Part shown: piece by piece, positions 27,024 through 35,222 of the stretch
Numbering within the stretch: the stretch's first letter is position 1
Layout of the letters: every line of letters starts with the position of its first letter
NCBI GenBank assembly: GCA_019422525.1
Contig: JAHZDE010000002.1
Location: 186,001-250,000, forward strand
Length of the DNA: 64,000 nucleotides
Direction: 5' to 3'
Origin: Clostridiales bacterium
GTDB taxonomy: Bacteria; Bacillota; Clostridia; Oscillospirales; Acutalibacteraceae
Program-made: the position numbers and the translations under genes
The notes under the pieces: model-generated
Seen by the model: the letters and a program-made list of their open reading frames with translations, nothing else
Databases searched by the model: none
Told to the model about the DNA's origin: nothing

Positions 27024-27212
27024 TCATAATTTTACATTTGGTGTGTAATGTCTGCGAATGGCTTCCTGTAAAATTTCTGTAATTTCTTCCCTACAAAAAG
27101 ACATGATTTGCATCTGTCTACTCAGATATTTCAGGCTTTTCTCATAATGTGATAGCTGATTTCTAAAAATGGGAAGCCTTACAAAGGCTTCCCATTTTGT
27201 TAATAGAATCAA
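27024..27212 (-). CDS. Possible small ORF upstream of the glycan operon
   Basis: An open frame of up to 62 codons, ending LQEAIRRHYTPNVKL. Its longest form starts inside the terminator hairpin at 27165-27193, so a shorter form from 27113 (29 codons) would be more natural. No good ribosome site precedes either start. I recognise no family; the C-terminal helix is amphipathic. It may be spurious. The gap 26981-27232 otherwise holds only that terminator and, presumably, the glycan operon promoter. Confidence 0.2.
   Translation of the reverse strand: MILLTKWEAFVRLPIFRNQLSHYEKSLKYLSRQMQIMSFCREEITEILQEAIRRHYTPNVKL
27165..27193 (-). terminator. Terminator of the phage-derived cassette
   Basis: Perfect 10-bp arms GGGAAGCCTT / AAGGCTTCCC with a 3-base loop, followed on the minus strand by ATTTTT. 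It lies 40 bases after the LysM gene stop and cleanly separates the phage-like cassette from the glycan operon. Confidence 0.9.
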
Positions 27213-27232
27213 TCAGTAAACAGATGCAAAAA

Positions 27233-28126
27233 TCAGTTCCAAAGCTGATTCCATTTTAAACGCATTTCTTCTTCCCATTGACTTTGCGCCGTTTGATCTT
27301 TCGACTTCTGATAACCGTATTCTCTGTCTTTCTGCCATTCAGAAAGTTTCTTCAGGTATTCCTCATATTCCTGTTCCTGCTGCTTCTGGTATTTATCTTT
27401 ATAATAATCCAACTGCTCCTGGTAGTCGGACACCGTATCCCGATATTTTTCATAGTCACTGGCATCCATATCCATTAGAGCTTCCATTTGATTTATATAC
27501 CGTTCCTGTTCCTCCTGATACCGGCTATAAGCAGCGTTATAAAGTTCCGGTATCTGTTCGTTCAGCTGTGTTAAGTATTGGCTATAGGCTTGGCTTCCAG
27601 CTGTTTGCGCATAACTGTTTCCATAGCCTCCTGTGAGAGCAGCGCTTTGTCCAATGGTATCCCGCATGGCAAAATTCCCGGCTTGCATATACTGAGAGCG
27701 ATACTGCTGATACAGTGGGTCACTATACAAATCATATGAAAAAGGCCCCTGACTCAGAATCTGATCAACCAATTGAGAAATTTGTTCTGTATATTGGGAG
27801 TTATATTCTCCCGGCCTTTGTGCCTCCAACTGTTTAAGCTGTTTTTCCAGCTGAGAAAGCGTGCTGGAAGGTTTATAAGTAGGTTTTCCAGTTTCATAAG
27901 AAGGCGTTTTTGTTGCGGAAGTCTTTCCCCCAGAAGCGGAACCCTTATTGGAGGAAGATGAAGAGGAACTATTTCCAGTAGGGATAATCAGTGTATCGCC
28001 GGTATAAATCCAGTGAGGGTCTGTAATCTGCTTGTTGGCTTTTACAATGGCATCAATAGTAACGCCATATTTTCTGGAAAGATCCCAAAGGGTATCTCCC
28101 CATTTAACCTTGTATTTGATAGACAC
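27233..28126 (-). CDS. LysM-domain protein closing the phage-derived cassette
   Basis: A 297-residue protein. Residues about 4-50 are one LysM peptidoglycan-binding module (YKVKWGDTLWDLSRKYGV ... YTGDTLIIPT). A Ser/Gly/Thr/Lys-rich linker (about 52-90) follows, then a long Gln/Tyr/Glu-rich, mostly helical region with GQSAALTGGYGNSYAQTAGS near the middle, a glycine-rich stretch also seen in phage tail or capsid-associated proteins. No catalytic hydrolase domain and no signal peptide are present, so it could be delivered as a particle component that binds peptidoglycan rather than as a secreted protein. It is separated by 13 bases from the fibre gene and is last before the terminator. Confidence 0.7.
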   Translation of the reverse strand: MSIKYKVKWGDTLWDLSRKYGVTIDAIVKANKQITDPHWIYTGDTLIIPTGNSSSSSSSNKGSASGGKTSATKTPSYETGKPTYKPSSTLSQLEKQLKQLEAQRPGEYNSQYTEQISQLVDQILSQGPFSYDLYSDPLYQQYRSQYMQAGNFAMRDTIGQSAALTGGYGNSYAQTAGSQAYSQYLTQLNEQIPELYNAAYSRYQEEQERYINQMEALMDMDASDYEKYRDTVSDYQEQLDYYKDKYQKQQEQEYEEYLKKLSEWQKDREYGYQKSKDQTAQSQWEEEMRLKWNQLWN

Positions 28127-28139
28127 GAGCCATACCTCC

Positions 28140-30212
28140 TTATTCTAAATTCTGTGTAGATAATTGATTTTGAAGGGCACGCATGTTCTTTTCCAAGTCA
28201 GAAATACGATTCTCCTGTTCTTGTATCACTGCCACCAGCGGCGCGATAAACTCCGGATAATTCAGTCCCCAGCAAAGAGAGTCATCAGATATTCCTTCGC
28301 GGAAATACTGCTCAATTCCGTTCGTTTTTACTACCGCCGCCTGATATAGTGCCAAATCGCCCATTTCATGTTCCGCCGCGGCCTGTGACACTTCCTGTGC
28401 GCCGAACCCCATGTGAATTCGTCCGCTGTCCCCATCTTTTAGGGTGTAGGCAATGGGCCTCAAGGCCATAACAAAGTCTTTTGCACCCGAAATCTCCCGA
28501 ATATTTTCCTTATCTTTCAAATCGCTCTGTGTAATGATATTGGTAAAAAAACCTGTGTTCCAGCGCATAGAGGTAGTCCCAAGATATGCTCCGCCATTTT
28601 CCATAGGGCGCAGAATATACCGCTGTTCACCGCTTGTCTCTCCAAGCCATTCCAGGTCGCTGGCTTTTTCGGACCCGTTCCGTATACTGAAAGACAGCTT
28701 CTGGGCATAGGGCTGGTAGATATGAGCGGTGGGGGTTTCGTCCTCGTTATAATACAACCACATATGATTATTAAGCCGGATACCTCGTTCGCCTGATGCC
28801 GGGATTCCAATGGAAAAGGAACCGTCTACCTGTACGTTTTTCCGGAAATGTCCGCCCCAGTTACAATCCAGGGTGTCGTCATACTCTGCCGCCTTGCCGA
28901 AGGCGATACCGGTTCCTCCAGCCTTAAAGTCCATAATGAATCGGGTGGAGTTGACCACGATGTCCTGGGTAAAAGAAGTAAAGGTGTCGCTCACCTGCAC
29001 TTGTACGGTAAATGTGGCGTCGCCGGTGGCGGCAAATACTGCCGGTTCTCCGGAAATCAGGGGCTCATATTGTGACCAGTCGCCGCCCTCGGCCATATAG
29101 CGGTACTCGCCGGTAATGGGATTTTTGCCATCCAGGGAGGAGCCAGAGAAATCGGCCGTGAGAGAAATATAATTGCCGTCGTCCTGCTCCGTGCCGGCAC
29201 TGTCACATCGGAACCCCGTCGCGCTGGACAGCACCGGCGGCGCATAGTCGGTGACGGTGATACTGGCTGTTTTGGTAGCCGTTCTGCCGCGGCTGTCCGT
29301 GACTTTCGCGGTAAAGGTAACAGTCCCGGCAGTGTTGAGAAACCCGGTAGTCAGGCTGTCGGTTGTCCCCGAATACCCGTCGCCGGAAATGCTGTAGCTC
29401 TTGATGGTACTGCCGTACACGCCCGCTGCGCCGGTAATCTTGGCGGTGACTTTGCTCTTTGTCCGAACATACAGCCCCCATTCTTCCGGCACGTCGCCAT
29501 TTACCGGTGTGAAAGTAATGCCGGTAAAACTGGGCACGACATCGGAATCCGCCTTGACGGTGAAGTTTTTACTGGTGCTGCCGATTTTGGTACTGCCGTT
29601 ATAGGTGGTAACGGTGACAGTACCGGTTCCGCTGGTACTATTGGGGATGGCGTCCAGCCAGCTCTCCGGGATGGTGTAGGAGGCCGAAGTAGCCACACTG
29701 GAAGTACTTTTGCTGTGACTTCCCAGCTTCCACTGTACCGTATGGGTAAAGCTGGAGGATGCCCGGGAGATATTCACTGTCATATTGGTACTGCCAGCGG
29801 TTACCGTACTGGCAGACAGGGTGAAGCTGCTGGCCCGGGGGATTGTTTTCAGGGTGACATTGCCGGAAACCGTCAGGTCGTCGAGTTTGCTGGTAAGGCC
29901 CTGAGAATCAAAGAAGCCTTTCAGGGTGATGGTTTTGGTACCGTCGGCGCTGTGGGTGACGGTTTTGCTCACGGTGGAGCCGATTTTCACCCAGCTGGTG
30001 CCGATGTTAAAGCTGCCGTCATAGCTCATGACTGTGCTGCCGTCCAGCTGCATGTAGGAATTACAGTGGGAATTATAGGATGGGCCATAGCTGTCACGAT
30101 GGACATACAGGGTCATGGTGACGGTGCTCTGGTTTTTGTCTACATTCTGGGTGTAGGAATATACGATTTTAATAGCAGAGCCGTTGCTGTAATTTTTGAT
30201 GATTTCTGCCAT
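28140..30212 (-). CDS. Phage tail fibre with C-terminal S74 self-cleaving chaperone domain
   Basis: A 690-residue structural protein. The N-terminal about 120 residues (AEIIKNYSNGSAIKIVYSY) and the following Ig-like, Ser/Thr-rich repeats resemble DUF859-type siphophage tail proteins. About residues 430-540 carry a glycine-rich receptor-binding-like part. The C-terminus has the endosialidase-chaperone (peptidase S74) pattern: SDLKDKENIREISGAKDF, then LRPIAYTLKDG and GFGAQEVSQAA, followed by a coiled coil. The Ser of SDLKDK would be the self-cleavage residue that releases the chaperone after trimer folding. The ATG at 30212 overlaps the upstream stop (TAATG) with GGAGG before it. Confidence 0.83.
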   Translation of the reverse strand: MAEIIKNYSNGSAIKIVYSYTQNVDKNQSTVTMTLYVHRDSYGPSYNSHCNSYMQLDGSTVMSYDGSFNIGTSWVKIGSTVSKTVTHSADGTKTITLKGFFDSQGLTSKLDDLTVSGNVTLKTIPRASSFTLSASTVTAGSTNMTVNISRASSSFTHTVQWKLGSHSKSTSSVATSASYTIPESWLDAIPNSTSGTGTVTVTTYNGSTKIGSTSKNFTVKADSDVVPSFTGITFTPVNGDVPEEWGLYVRTKSKVTAKITGAAGVYGSTIKSYSISGDGYSGTTDSLTTGFLNTAGTVTFTAKVTDSRGRTATKTASITVTDYAPPVLSSATGFRCDSAGTEQDDGNYISLTADFSGSSLDGKNPITGEYRYMAEGGDWSQYEPLISGEPAVFAATGDATFTVQVQVSDTFTSFTQDIVVNSTRFIMDFKAGGTGIAFGKAAEYDDTLDCNWGGHFRKNVQVDGSFSIGIPASGERGIRLNNHMWLYYNEDETPTAHIYQPYAQKLSFSIRNGSEKASDLEWLGETSGEQRYILRPMENGGAYLGTTSMRWNTGFFTNIITQSDLKDKENIREISGAKDFVMALRPIAYTLKDGDSGRIHMGFGAQEVSQAAAEHEMGDLALYQAAVVKTNGIEQYFREGISDDSLCWGLNYPEFIAPLVAVIQEQENRISDLEKNMRALQNQLSTQNLE

Positions 30213-30952
30213 TAGCCTTGCCTCCATTTCATGCCAAGATTGCCGTTTGCCCGGGGAATCCAGTCAAAAAAACCACTTCCATCATTACCAACTGTAAAAC
30301 GGTCCAATACTTCAGTACTGGTAATATACAGTTTATTGTTGGAAAGATAGGCGATTTCCTTTCCGTTCTGTAAAAAAGACAGACGTTCCTGTCCCAAAAC
30401 AGCCGTAAATGGACTATCTCGTTTTCCCAAAGTAATTCCATCCGTACTGAATTGGATATAAGTGTCCACCTGGTTTCGATATTCTTCCAATTCTCCTTCT
30501 ACCTGTTCTGTCATGGAAGCGGCATCGGAAAAGCGCATTTCAATTTTCTGACTGGTTTGCTCCAATTCAGAGCGGAAGGTTTCTTCCAATTGCATGGTAT
30601 CGCTTTTAGCAGTAAAATCCTCTGTTACCTGGGAAATAATCGATTCTTCTTTCTCCATCAGCGCCACTGTGAATTCACTGGAAAGCTGATCGGCAGTCTG
30701 TACGATTTGCTCATACATTTTTCGAAATTCGCCCTGTGCTTTTTGGTCAGTCTGTATGGCAAGTTCTCCGGCCTTTTGAGCAGAACGAGCCATATCCGAA
30801 AGCTGCTTTTGCGTTTCTATACTAAAGTTTTCATTTCCCAAATGAGAGAGTGCATATTGCAGTTCTTCTGTAAGCCGCAACAGGCAGTTCCTCAGTTGGC
30901 GAGGGTCAGAGACCTGTTCCAACCCGGGCAGAGAAAAGGAAAGTCCCGTCAT
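30212..30952 (-). CDS. Phage tail-associated protein, coiled coil
   Basis: A 246-residue protein. It begins MTGLSFSLPGLEQVSDPRQL; residues about 25-160 are a long charged coiled coil (Gln/Glu/Lys-rich). The C-terminal about 80 residues (YIQFSTDGITLGKRDSPF, GQERLSFLQNGKEIAYLSNN, then GFFDWIPRANGNLGMKW) match the end region common to siphophage minor tail proteins such as the gp58-like family. It probably joins the baseplate or tail tip to the fibre encoded next. It starts 22 bases after the upstream gene. It overlaps the fibre gene by one base, so coupling is likely. Confidence 0.75.
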   Translation of the reverse strand: MTGLSFSLPGLEQVSDPRQLRNCLLRLTEELQYALSHLGNENFSIETQKQLSDMARSAQKAGELAIQTDQKAQGEFRKMYEQIVQTADQLSSEFTVALMEKEESIISQVTEDFTAKSDTMQLEETFRSELEQTSQKIEMRFSDAASMTEQVEGELEEYRNQVDTYIQFSTDGITLGKRDSPFTAVLGQERLSFLQNGKEIAYLSNNKLYITSTEVLDRFTVGNDGSGFFDWIPRANGNLGMKWRQG

Positions 30953-30974
30953 AAAACCTCACACTCCTTCCTTT

Positions 30975-32723
30975 TTATGGTTTAGACAAAGAGGATATTG
31001 GTAATTCTGTAGAGTTTTCCGTGGTTTTCATAATGGAGTACAATACCATATCCCCCTGTCCTTCCAGCCGGATTCGCAAAAACATACATCGTCTGGGAAT
31101 TACCGGCAAAGTAAATACCCGCTTTTCCGGCGCGGAAATTTTTGCAACGGTTTCCCAGTCACCGCCATCGTATTGAAGTTTTACGGTGACAGTACTTTGA
31201 GATTCCAACTGGAAACAAAACTGTAGTCCCGTCAGATATTCATACAAATCTCCTCCCATGTCTCCACTTTCACAATACCAGCAAACAGGATCTTCCATTT
31301 CTCTCAGAGAGTCATCATCGCCTTCATACAAAGCGGTACTGCCGTTTACCGCATACAGGCCATTTCCGTCATCGACAAAATAAAGTTCACCCCCTACTCG
31401 TGCAAACCATCTCACATGGGTTTCATCCTCTTTATGCCATAAGCCACTTCCCTCGTCATAGACAAACAGAACCCATTTCCCACTTCCATCCTCCATAGAA
31501 AGATAATAGCAGTCTCCAACATTGCCTCCCCTGGCATTTTGATATCCGGTATCTCCAAGAGGGCTGGAAACCGACACCGGTAAACTGCCGTCATAAGCGC
31601 AGACACCGTTTCGGCTGTGATAATACAGGGTTTCATTGACAATCACCAAAGATTTTTCGCTGCCCTTTTTAACACCGCGGACAGGGCTGTTCGCAATTTG
31701 AAAGTTAGCCGGACGGCTGCCCCACACCTTATGAATCATATCCTCCTTAAAAAACAGGACGTTTCCCAAATGGGTACAGGCGCCGGTAAAGTCCCCGTCT
31801 GAACCGATGGTAGCTGCATAACTATCGGTAGAAATACCTTCAAAGCAGTTCCAGTTGGTGGGGTCTCCCAGCTTACAAGCGTAGATTTCATGTTTTTGGG
31901 AAGAACACCCCCAAATTCGATTTTCACTTTCCGTCAAGAATTCCATATCCGGGATTTCCCGACTAATGGTAACGGCTTCTTCCTGGTCAAAAGCCATATC
32001 TAAAATTCCGGGGACCACAATCCAGTCATCTCCTCGGCTGCGGATGATACAGGAACCATTCAATCCTTCACCAGGGCCTGTACATCCTGAAATGGTTACC
32101 CCGTCATACTGCTTAAACAGTTTTCCAATGTTCGCAAAAGTGATTTTGACAAAAGTGGAGGCAATTTCCACCCATGTCTGGCTGGCAGAGGAATATTCTT
32201 TCAGAGTATTTGGGGTTTGACTGGTATCCAGCCACAAGGCGCCGTTTTCGGGGGAATCAGGTGCTTGGGCACTTGCGGTGTACCCTTCGTATATATTGCC
32301 GTCTTCTTTAGAAAGGGCAAAACTCACCGAGCCTTCGCTGGTAAAGCTGGCCCCCAAATCACCGAATTCTCCGGTTTGGATATTATAATATTTTTTATCG
32401 GGCCAAATGAGGATATAAGCGCCCATGCCCACAAACTGTTTTTCCGAATCCTCAACGGTTCCCACCCGAAAGCCGTTATAATAGAAGTCTGTACCATCCA
32501 CCCAGCACAGCTTATCCCTACCAAACAATCCATTGGGACGGGAGAATTGCCGAATTTTTCCTCTCTGTTTTCGCGGCCGCAAAAGGGGTGCTTCCCGAGA
32601 AGAAAGGTTTTCCATATCATAAAATTGTCCGTCAGAACAGGTCTTGGTATGGCAGTATCCGCCAAATTGCCGGAGTACCGAGCGGGTGCGGGAGATAGGG
32701 GAAAGGGAAGGCAACAACATCAT
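30975..32723 (-). CDS. Phage-type structural protein, probable tail hub or stabilisation protein
   Basis: A protein of about 582 residues made of repeated beta-strand units (for example VTISGCTGPGEGLNGSCIIR and FFKEDMIHKVWGSRPANFQI), suggesting a beta-propeller or beta-helix like the tail-stabilisation proteins of podophages. I recognise no exact family. It has no signal peptide or membrane segment. The region FYDMENLSSREAPLLRPRK near the N-terminus and the TSFVKITF-type strands recur in phage proteins of this position. The ATG at 32723 follows AGGAGG; a second ATG at 32720 and a GTG at 32729 are alternatives. It sits between the connector-like gene and the tail gene in the phage cassette. 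Confidence 0.6.
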   Translation of the reverse strand: MMLLPSLSPISRTRSVLRQFGGYCHTKTCSDGQFYDMENLSSREAPLLRPRKQRGKIRQFSRPNGLFGRDKLCWVDGTDFYYNGFRVGTVEDSEKQFVGMGAYILIWPDKKYYNIQTGEFGDLGASFTSEGSVSFALSKEDGNIYEGYTASAQAPDSPENGALWLDTSQTPNTLKEYSSASQTWVEIASTFVKITFANIGKLFKQYDGVTISGCTGPGEGLNGSCIIRSRGDDWIVVPGILDMAFDQEEAVTISREIPDMEFLTESENRIWGCSSQKHEIYACKLGDPTNWNCFEGISTDSYAATIGSDGDFTGACTHLGNVLFFKEDMIHKVWGSRPANFQIANSPVRGVKKGSEKSLVIVNETLYYHSRNGVCAYDGSLPVSVSSPLGDTGYQNARGGNVGDCYYLSMEDGSGKWVLFVYDEGSGLWHKEDETHVRWFARVGGELYFVDDGNGLYAVNGSTALYEGDDDSLREMEDPVCWYCESGDMGGDLYEYLTGLQFCFQLESQSTVTVKLQYDGGDWETVAKISAPEKRVFTLPVIPRRCMFLRIRLEGQGDMVLYSIMKTTENSTELPISSLSKP

Positions 32724-32797
32724 CAACACCTCCTAAAAATAGCGGGCCCCACCATCATAGCGGGACCCGACTTTCAATCAAACTGATGCCGAAACTC

Positions 32798-33163
32798 TCA
32801 TGAAATCGTAATGGAGTTTTCCTGTTTCGGTACGTGTGTCCGCCGATACCATGCAGCGAGAGCTGAAAAGATGGCATTATACAACTGCGCGCTGTTCTGA
32901 TAGCGGGTAAATTCTCCATTATGGAAATCGATTTGTGCCGACAGATATGCTTCGTACAGGCTGCAATAGGGTTCGGGAACCAGCAGAACGGTATCTTCCG
33001 GTGTCTCTTCGGTATATCCTTCAAAGCTGGACGGCTGAAAACAGTCGAAAATTTCCCGCTGCACCATACCGTCCGCCTCTGACAGCCACCTGATTTTTTC
33101 GCTTCGGCTATATTGATTGGGTTTTACCGCATCACAGATTTCCAAAGCTTTTTCGAGCGTCAC
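32798..33163 (-). CDS. Phage head-tail connector-like protein
   Basis: A small helical protein of 121 residues: TLEKALEICDAVKPNQYS, then KIRWLSEADGMVQREIFDCF, and a C-terminal YNAIFSALAAWYRRTHVPK. Proteins of this size and helical pattern immediately downstream of capsid genes are usually head-completion/adaptor proteins. No specific domain name can be confirmed by eye. It starts 12 bases after the 81-residue gene. Position between capsid and tail genes is the main argument. Confidence 0.6.
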   Translation of the reverse strand: MTLEKALEICDAVKPNQYSRSEKIRWLSEADGMVQREIFDCFQPSSFEGYTEETPEDTVLLVPEPYCSLYEAYLSAQIDFHNGEFTRYQNSAQLYNAIFSALAAWYRRTHVPKQENSITIS

Positions 33164-33175
33164 AGTGTCTCCCCC

Positions 33176-33421
33176 TTACAGCGCGGCAGTTTTTTTCTCA
33201 TACTTTGCCTGAGTCTGTGCCATCAGCTGCTGTGTTTTCTCATCCTGTGCAGCAGAATGTTCCAACACCTCGGCAATATAATCGGGAACCTCAACCTCTA
33301 CGCCTCGCTGAATCAGGTAAGATTCGCCGTTAACCGAAACAAACACGTCATCCCGGTATTCTCCGTAATCTTTAAACAGCTTGATTTTCACCATTTTTTT
33401 CTCAGCCATATTCACATACAC
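33176..33421 (-). CDS. Small phage capsid-associated protein
   Basis: 81 residues: a short beta-rich N-terminal part (MVKIKLFKDYGEYRDDVFVS, then GESYLIQRGVEVEVPDYIAE) and a charged C-terminal helix. Small proteins of this kind often directly follow N4-gp56-type capsid genes in Clostridia prophages, possibly as a capsid decoration or connector subunit; this is inferred from order. The ATG at 33421 has AAAGGAG 5 bases upstream; a second ATG at 33409 is also possible. It lies 9 bases after the capsid gene stop. Confidence 0.6.
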   Translation of the reverse strand: MYVNMAEKKMVKIKLFKDYGEYRDDVFVSVNGESYLIQRGVEVEVPDYIAEVLEHSAAQDEKTQQLMAQTQAKYEKKTAAL

Positions 33422-33430
33422 GCTCCTTTA

Positions 33431-34426
33431 TCAGTTGGCTTCTGCGGTAGAAGAATATGCAGAACAGGACTCAATCCGAACCATGTACTCTTCTACCAGA
33501 CGTTTGGCAGCTCTGGTAGCTTTCCAGCCGCAGGAAGAACGCTGATTCAGCGGGTCCTCGCCATAACCAAGCTGCTTGACAATGTGCTGAAGGCCACCGC
33601 CGGTAACTTCTGTAACGCCATAAGCACTTGCGCCAAGTACCAAGGTGGAGAAAACCGCCAAACTATCCGGGCAGCCTTCGCCCTTCCAAATTTTTGCCTC
33701 CGTAGACTTCACAAAACGGACGTTGCCGATTTTGCCGATTTCTCCGGCATAAATATTTTCCGGGCTTGCATACTTATGGGCGTCAATCCATTCCGGGCAG
33801 CGCATCAAATCGTAGGCCACAAAGGGATGGATAATGGCCACATAGCTGTCGTCAATGGGCGCAGCGTTCATCGCTTCCAGTGTAGCAGCAGCCTTAAAAA
33901 TCAAATCCACCGTAAGCCGGCAGGTGGCGTCCAAAGCGGAGCGGGACTGGACGGGTGTTTCACCACCGTCCTCAGAAAGCTTGGGGGCATAAATAACATT
34001 AGTGCCACCGCTAAGAACTTCTCTGGTCAAGGTGTCCAGTGTTCTGCCCGCCTGGGCGCCCAGCAGTTTGGTACACTGTACCACATTGTTGTCAATAGCG
34101 GTCAGCTGCAGCATGTCAGACAGCTGGATATAATCGCCATACTGTTTGACTTCTGCGGTAACAGCCGTTACATTCAGACTGTTGCCATCGGGGGTCACAC
34201 CTTCGGTCAACGGCTCCAATGCTTTGGCCAGAGGGCTGTACTTTCGAAATTCAATCACCTTGCCTCCGTTGGCCGGAATGGGGTATTTGTCTCCAAACTG
34301 GTCGTGAACCAGTCTGGGTTCGGCCAGGTCAATGAGCCGTTCCTCATAGTAGGTTTTCATTTCATCAGAGAGGTCACCAGTGGTCTGTACAGCAAACAGC
34401 TGCAAATTCAGGGAATCATAGTTCAT
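33431..34426 (-). CDS. N4-gp56 family phage major capsid protein
   Basis: A 331-residue HK97-fold-type capsid protein. Family hallmarks are visible: the N-terminal arm with YYEERLIDLAEPRLVHDQFG, the strand GKVIEFRKYSPL, LTEGVTPDGNSLNVTAVTAE (E-loop region), YGDYIQLSDMLQLTAIDN, and the P-domain VAIIHPFVAYDLMRCPEW, ending in GLQHIVKQLGYGEDPLNQRS. These match the N4-gp56 family, the coat protein of N4-like and many Firmicute phages. Length is normal and the frame is intact. It is preceded by a scaffold-like gene and followed by small connector genes, but no portal or terminase gene lies anywhere in the window. Confidence 0.9.
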   Translation of the reverse strand: MNYDSLNLQLFAVQTTGDLSDEMKTYYEERLIDLAEPRLVHDQFGDKYPIPANGGKVIEFRKYSPLAKALEPLTEGVTPDGNSLNVTAVTAEVKQYGDYIQLSDMLQLTAIDNNVVQCTKLLGAQAGRTLDTLTREVLSGGTNVIYAPKLSEDGGETPVQSRSALDATCRLTVDLIFKAAATLEAMNAAPIDDSYVAIIHPFVAYDLMRCPEWIDAHKYASPENIYAGEIGKIGNVRFVKSTEAKIWKGEGCPDSLAVFSTLVLGASAYGVTEVTGGGLQHIVKQLGYGEDPLNQRSSCGWKATRAAKRLVEEYMVRIESCSAYSSTAEAN

Positions 34427-34471
34427 ACAATCAACTCCTTAAAAAATGTGTATAGGGTGTTTTTCAGAGGT

Positions 34472-34999
34472 TCAGAAAGAAATTCGCTCTCCGTGCAGCG
34501 CCCGTCTTTCCATTTCTTCCCGGTCTTTTCGGCTCATACGCCGCACATCCGGTTTCACCACCGAGCCGCTTCTTCCGGAAAGGCCGTTTTCCAAAGGCCT
34601 TCCCTGGCGGCTTTGCAGGTTCTCCACCAGTTTTTCCGAAATACTCTGTGCCGTATAGCGAACGGCTTGTTCCAGAATTTCCTGATGGTGAAGGGCTTCA
34701 AAAGCGCCCCGCATACTCATGCCCACTTCCAGCAGCCGCAGGAATCGAGGGTCCCGACATTCATTTTCCAGCTTAAATCCGGGATATATGTTTTCCAGCA
34801 TCCGTCCTTCTTCCAGCCATCCGGCGGCATCGCGTCCCATTCTACGCTGATTTTCGTCAGTTTCCCGCTTTCGGAGCTCCTGCAAGAATTCCTGCTTTGC
34901 CTGTTCCCGGTCAAATTCGGAGAAACCATTATTTTCTTCTCCAGCCGAAGAAGAGGGTACAATAGGAGGGGACCCGGTTACTACACCGCTGTTTTCCAT
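34472..34999 (-). CDS. Phage scaffolding-like protein
   Basis: A 175-residue protein, highly charged and helix-rich: Ser/Pro/Gly-rich N-terminus, coiled coil FDREQAKQEFLQELRKRETD, a central NIYPGFKLENECRDPRFLRL, and a basic C-terminus (RRMSRKDREEMERRAL). Scaffolding proteins directly upstream of a capsid gene have this composition, with a basic C-terminal region contacting the coat protein; the assignment rests on composition and position. The ATG at 34999 has AAAGGAG 9 bases upstream. It is the first gene of the cassette; no strong promoter is evident in 35000-35095. Confidence 0.65.
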   Translation of the reverse strand: MENSGVVTGSPPIVPSSSAGEENNGFSEFDREQAKQEFLQELRKRETDENQRRMGRDAAGWLEEGRMLENIYPGFKLENECRDPRFLRLLEVGMSMRGAFEALHHQEILEQAVRYTAQSISEKLVENLQSRQGRPLENGLSGRSGSVVKPDVRRMSRKDREEMERRALHGERISF

Positions 35000-35095
35000 T
35001 TCATAACGCTCCTTTCCAAAGTGATTTCAGCAAAGGAAAAAATATCTTTGCTGCCAATACTTTACCAAAGCACCCGAAAATTCGCTCCCTACAAT

Positions 35096-35148
35096 AAAAG
35101 AAAAATTCCCGGTATGATCTCCAAAAATGGGATAATACCGGGAAATTT
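35096..35148 (-). terminator. Second terminator behind the PBP gene
   Basis: The arms TTCCCGGTATTAT / ATCATACCGGGAA are followed on the minus strand by TTTTTCTTTT. Together with the hairpin at 35160-35203 it isolates the phage cassette from the wall-synthesis genes. Confidence 0.65.
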
Positions 35149-35159
35149 TGCATATTCAA

Positions 35160-35203
35160 AAAAATAAAAAATCCCTGTGCAAAACATTACTGTTTGCACA
35201 GGG
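35160..35203 (-). terminator. Terminator of the FHA-FtsW/PBP operon
   Basis: The arms CCCTGTGCAAA / TTTGCACAGGG are followed on the minus strand by ATTTTTTATTTTTT, 20 bases after the PBP stop. Confidence 0.88.
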
Positions 35204-35222
35204 AGAAAAAGCAAGGAGGAAT

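Noticed and set aside
27233..34999. A complete prophage
   Set aside because: No integrase, repressor, terminase, portal, lysis genes or attachment-site repeats could be seen; only structural genes remain.
33113..35167. 684-codon plus-strand frame across the capsid region
   Set aside because: It runs opposite to four phage structural genes with good starts; no motif, no ribosome site.
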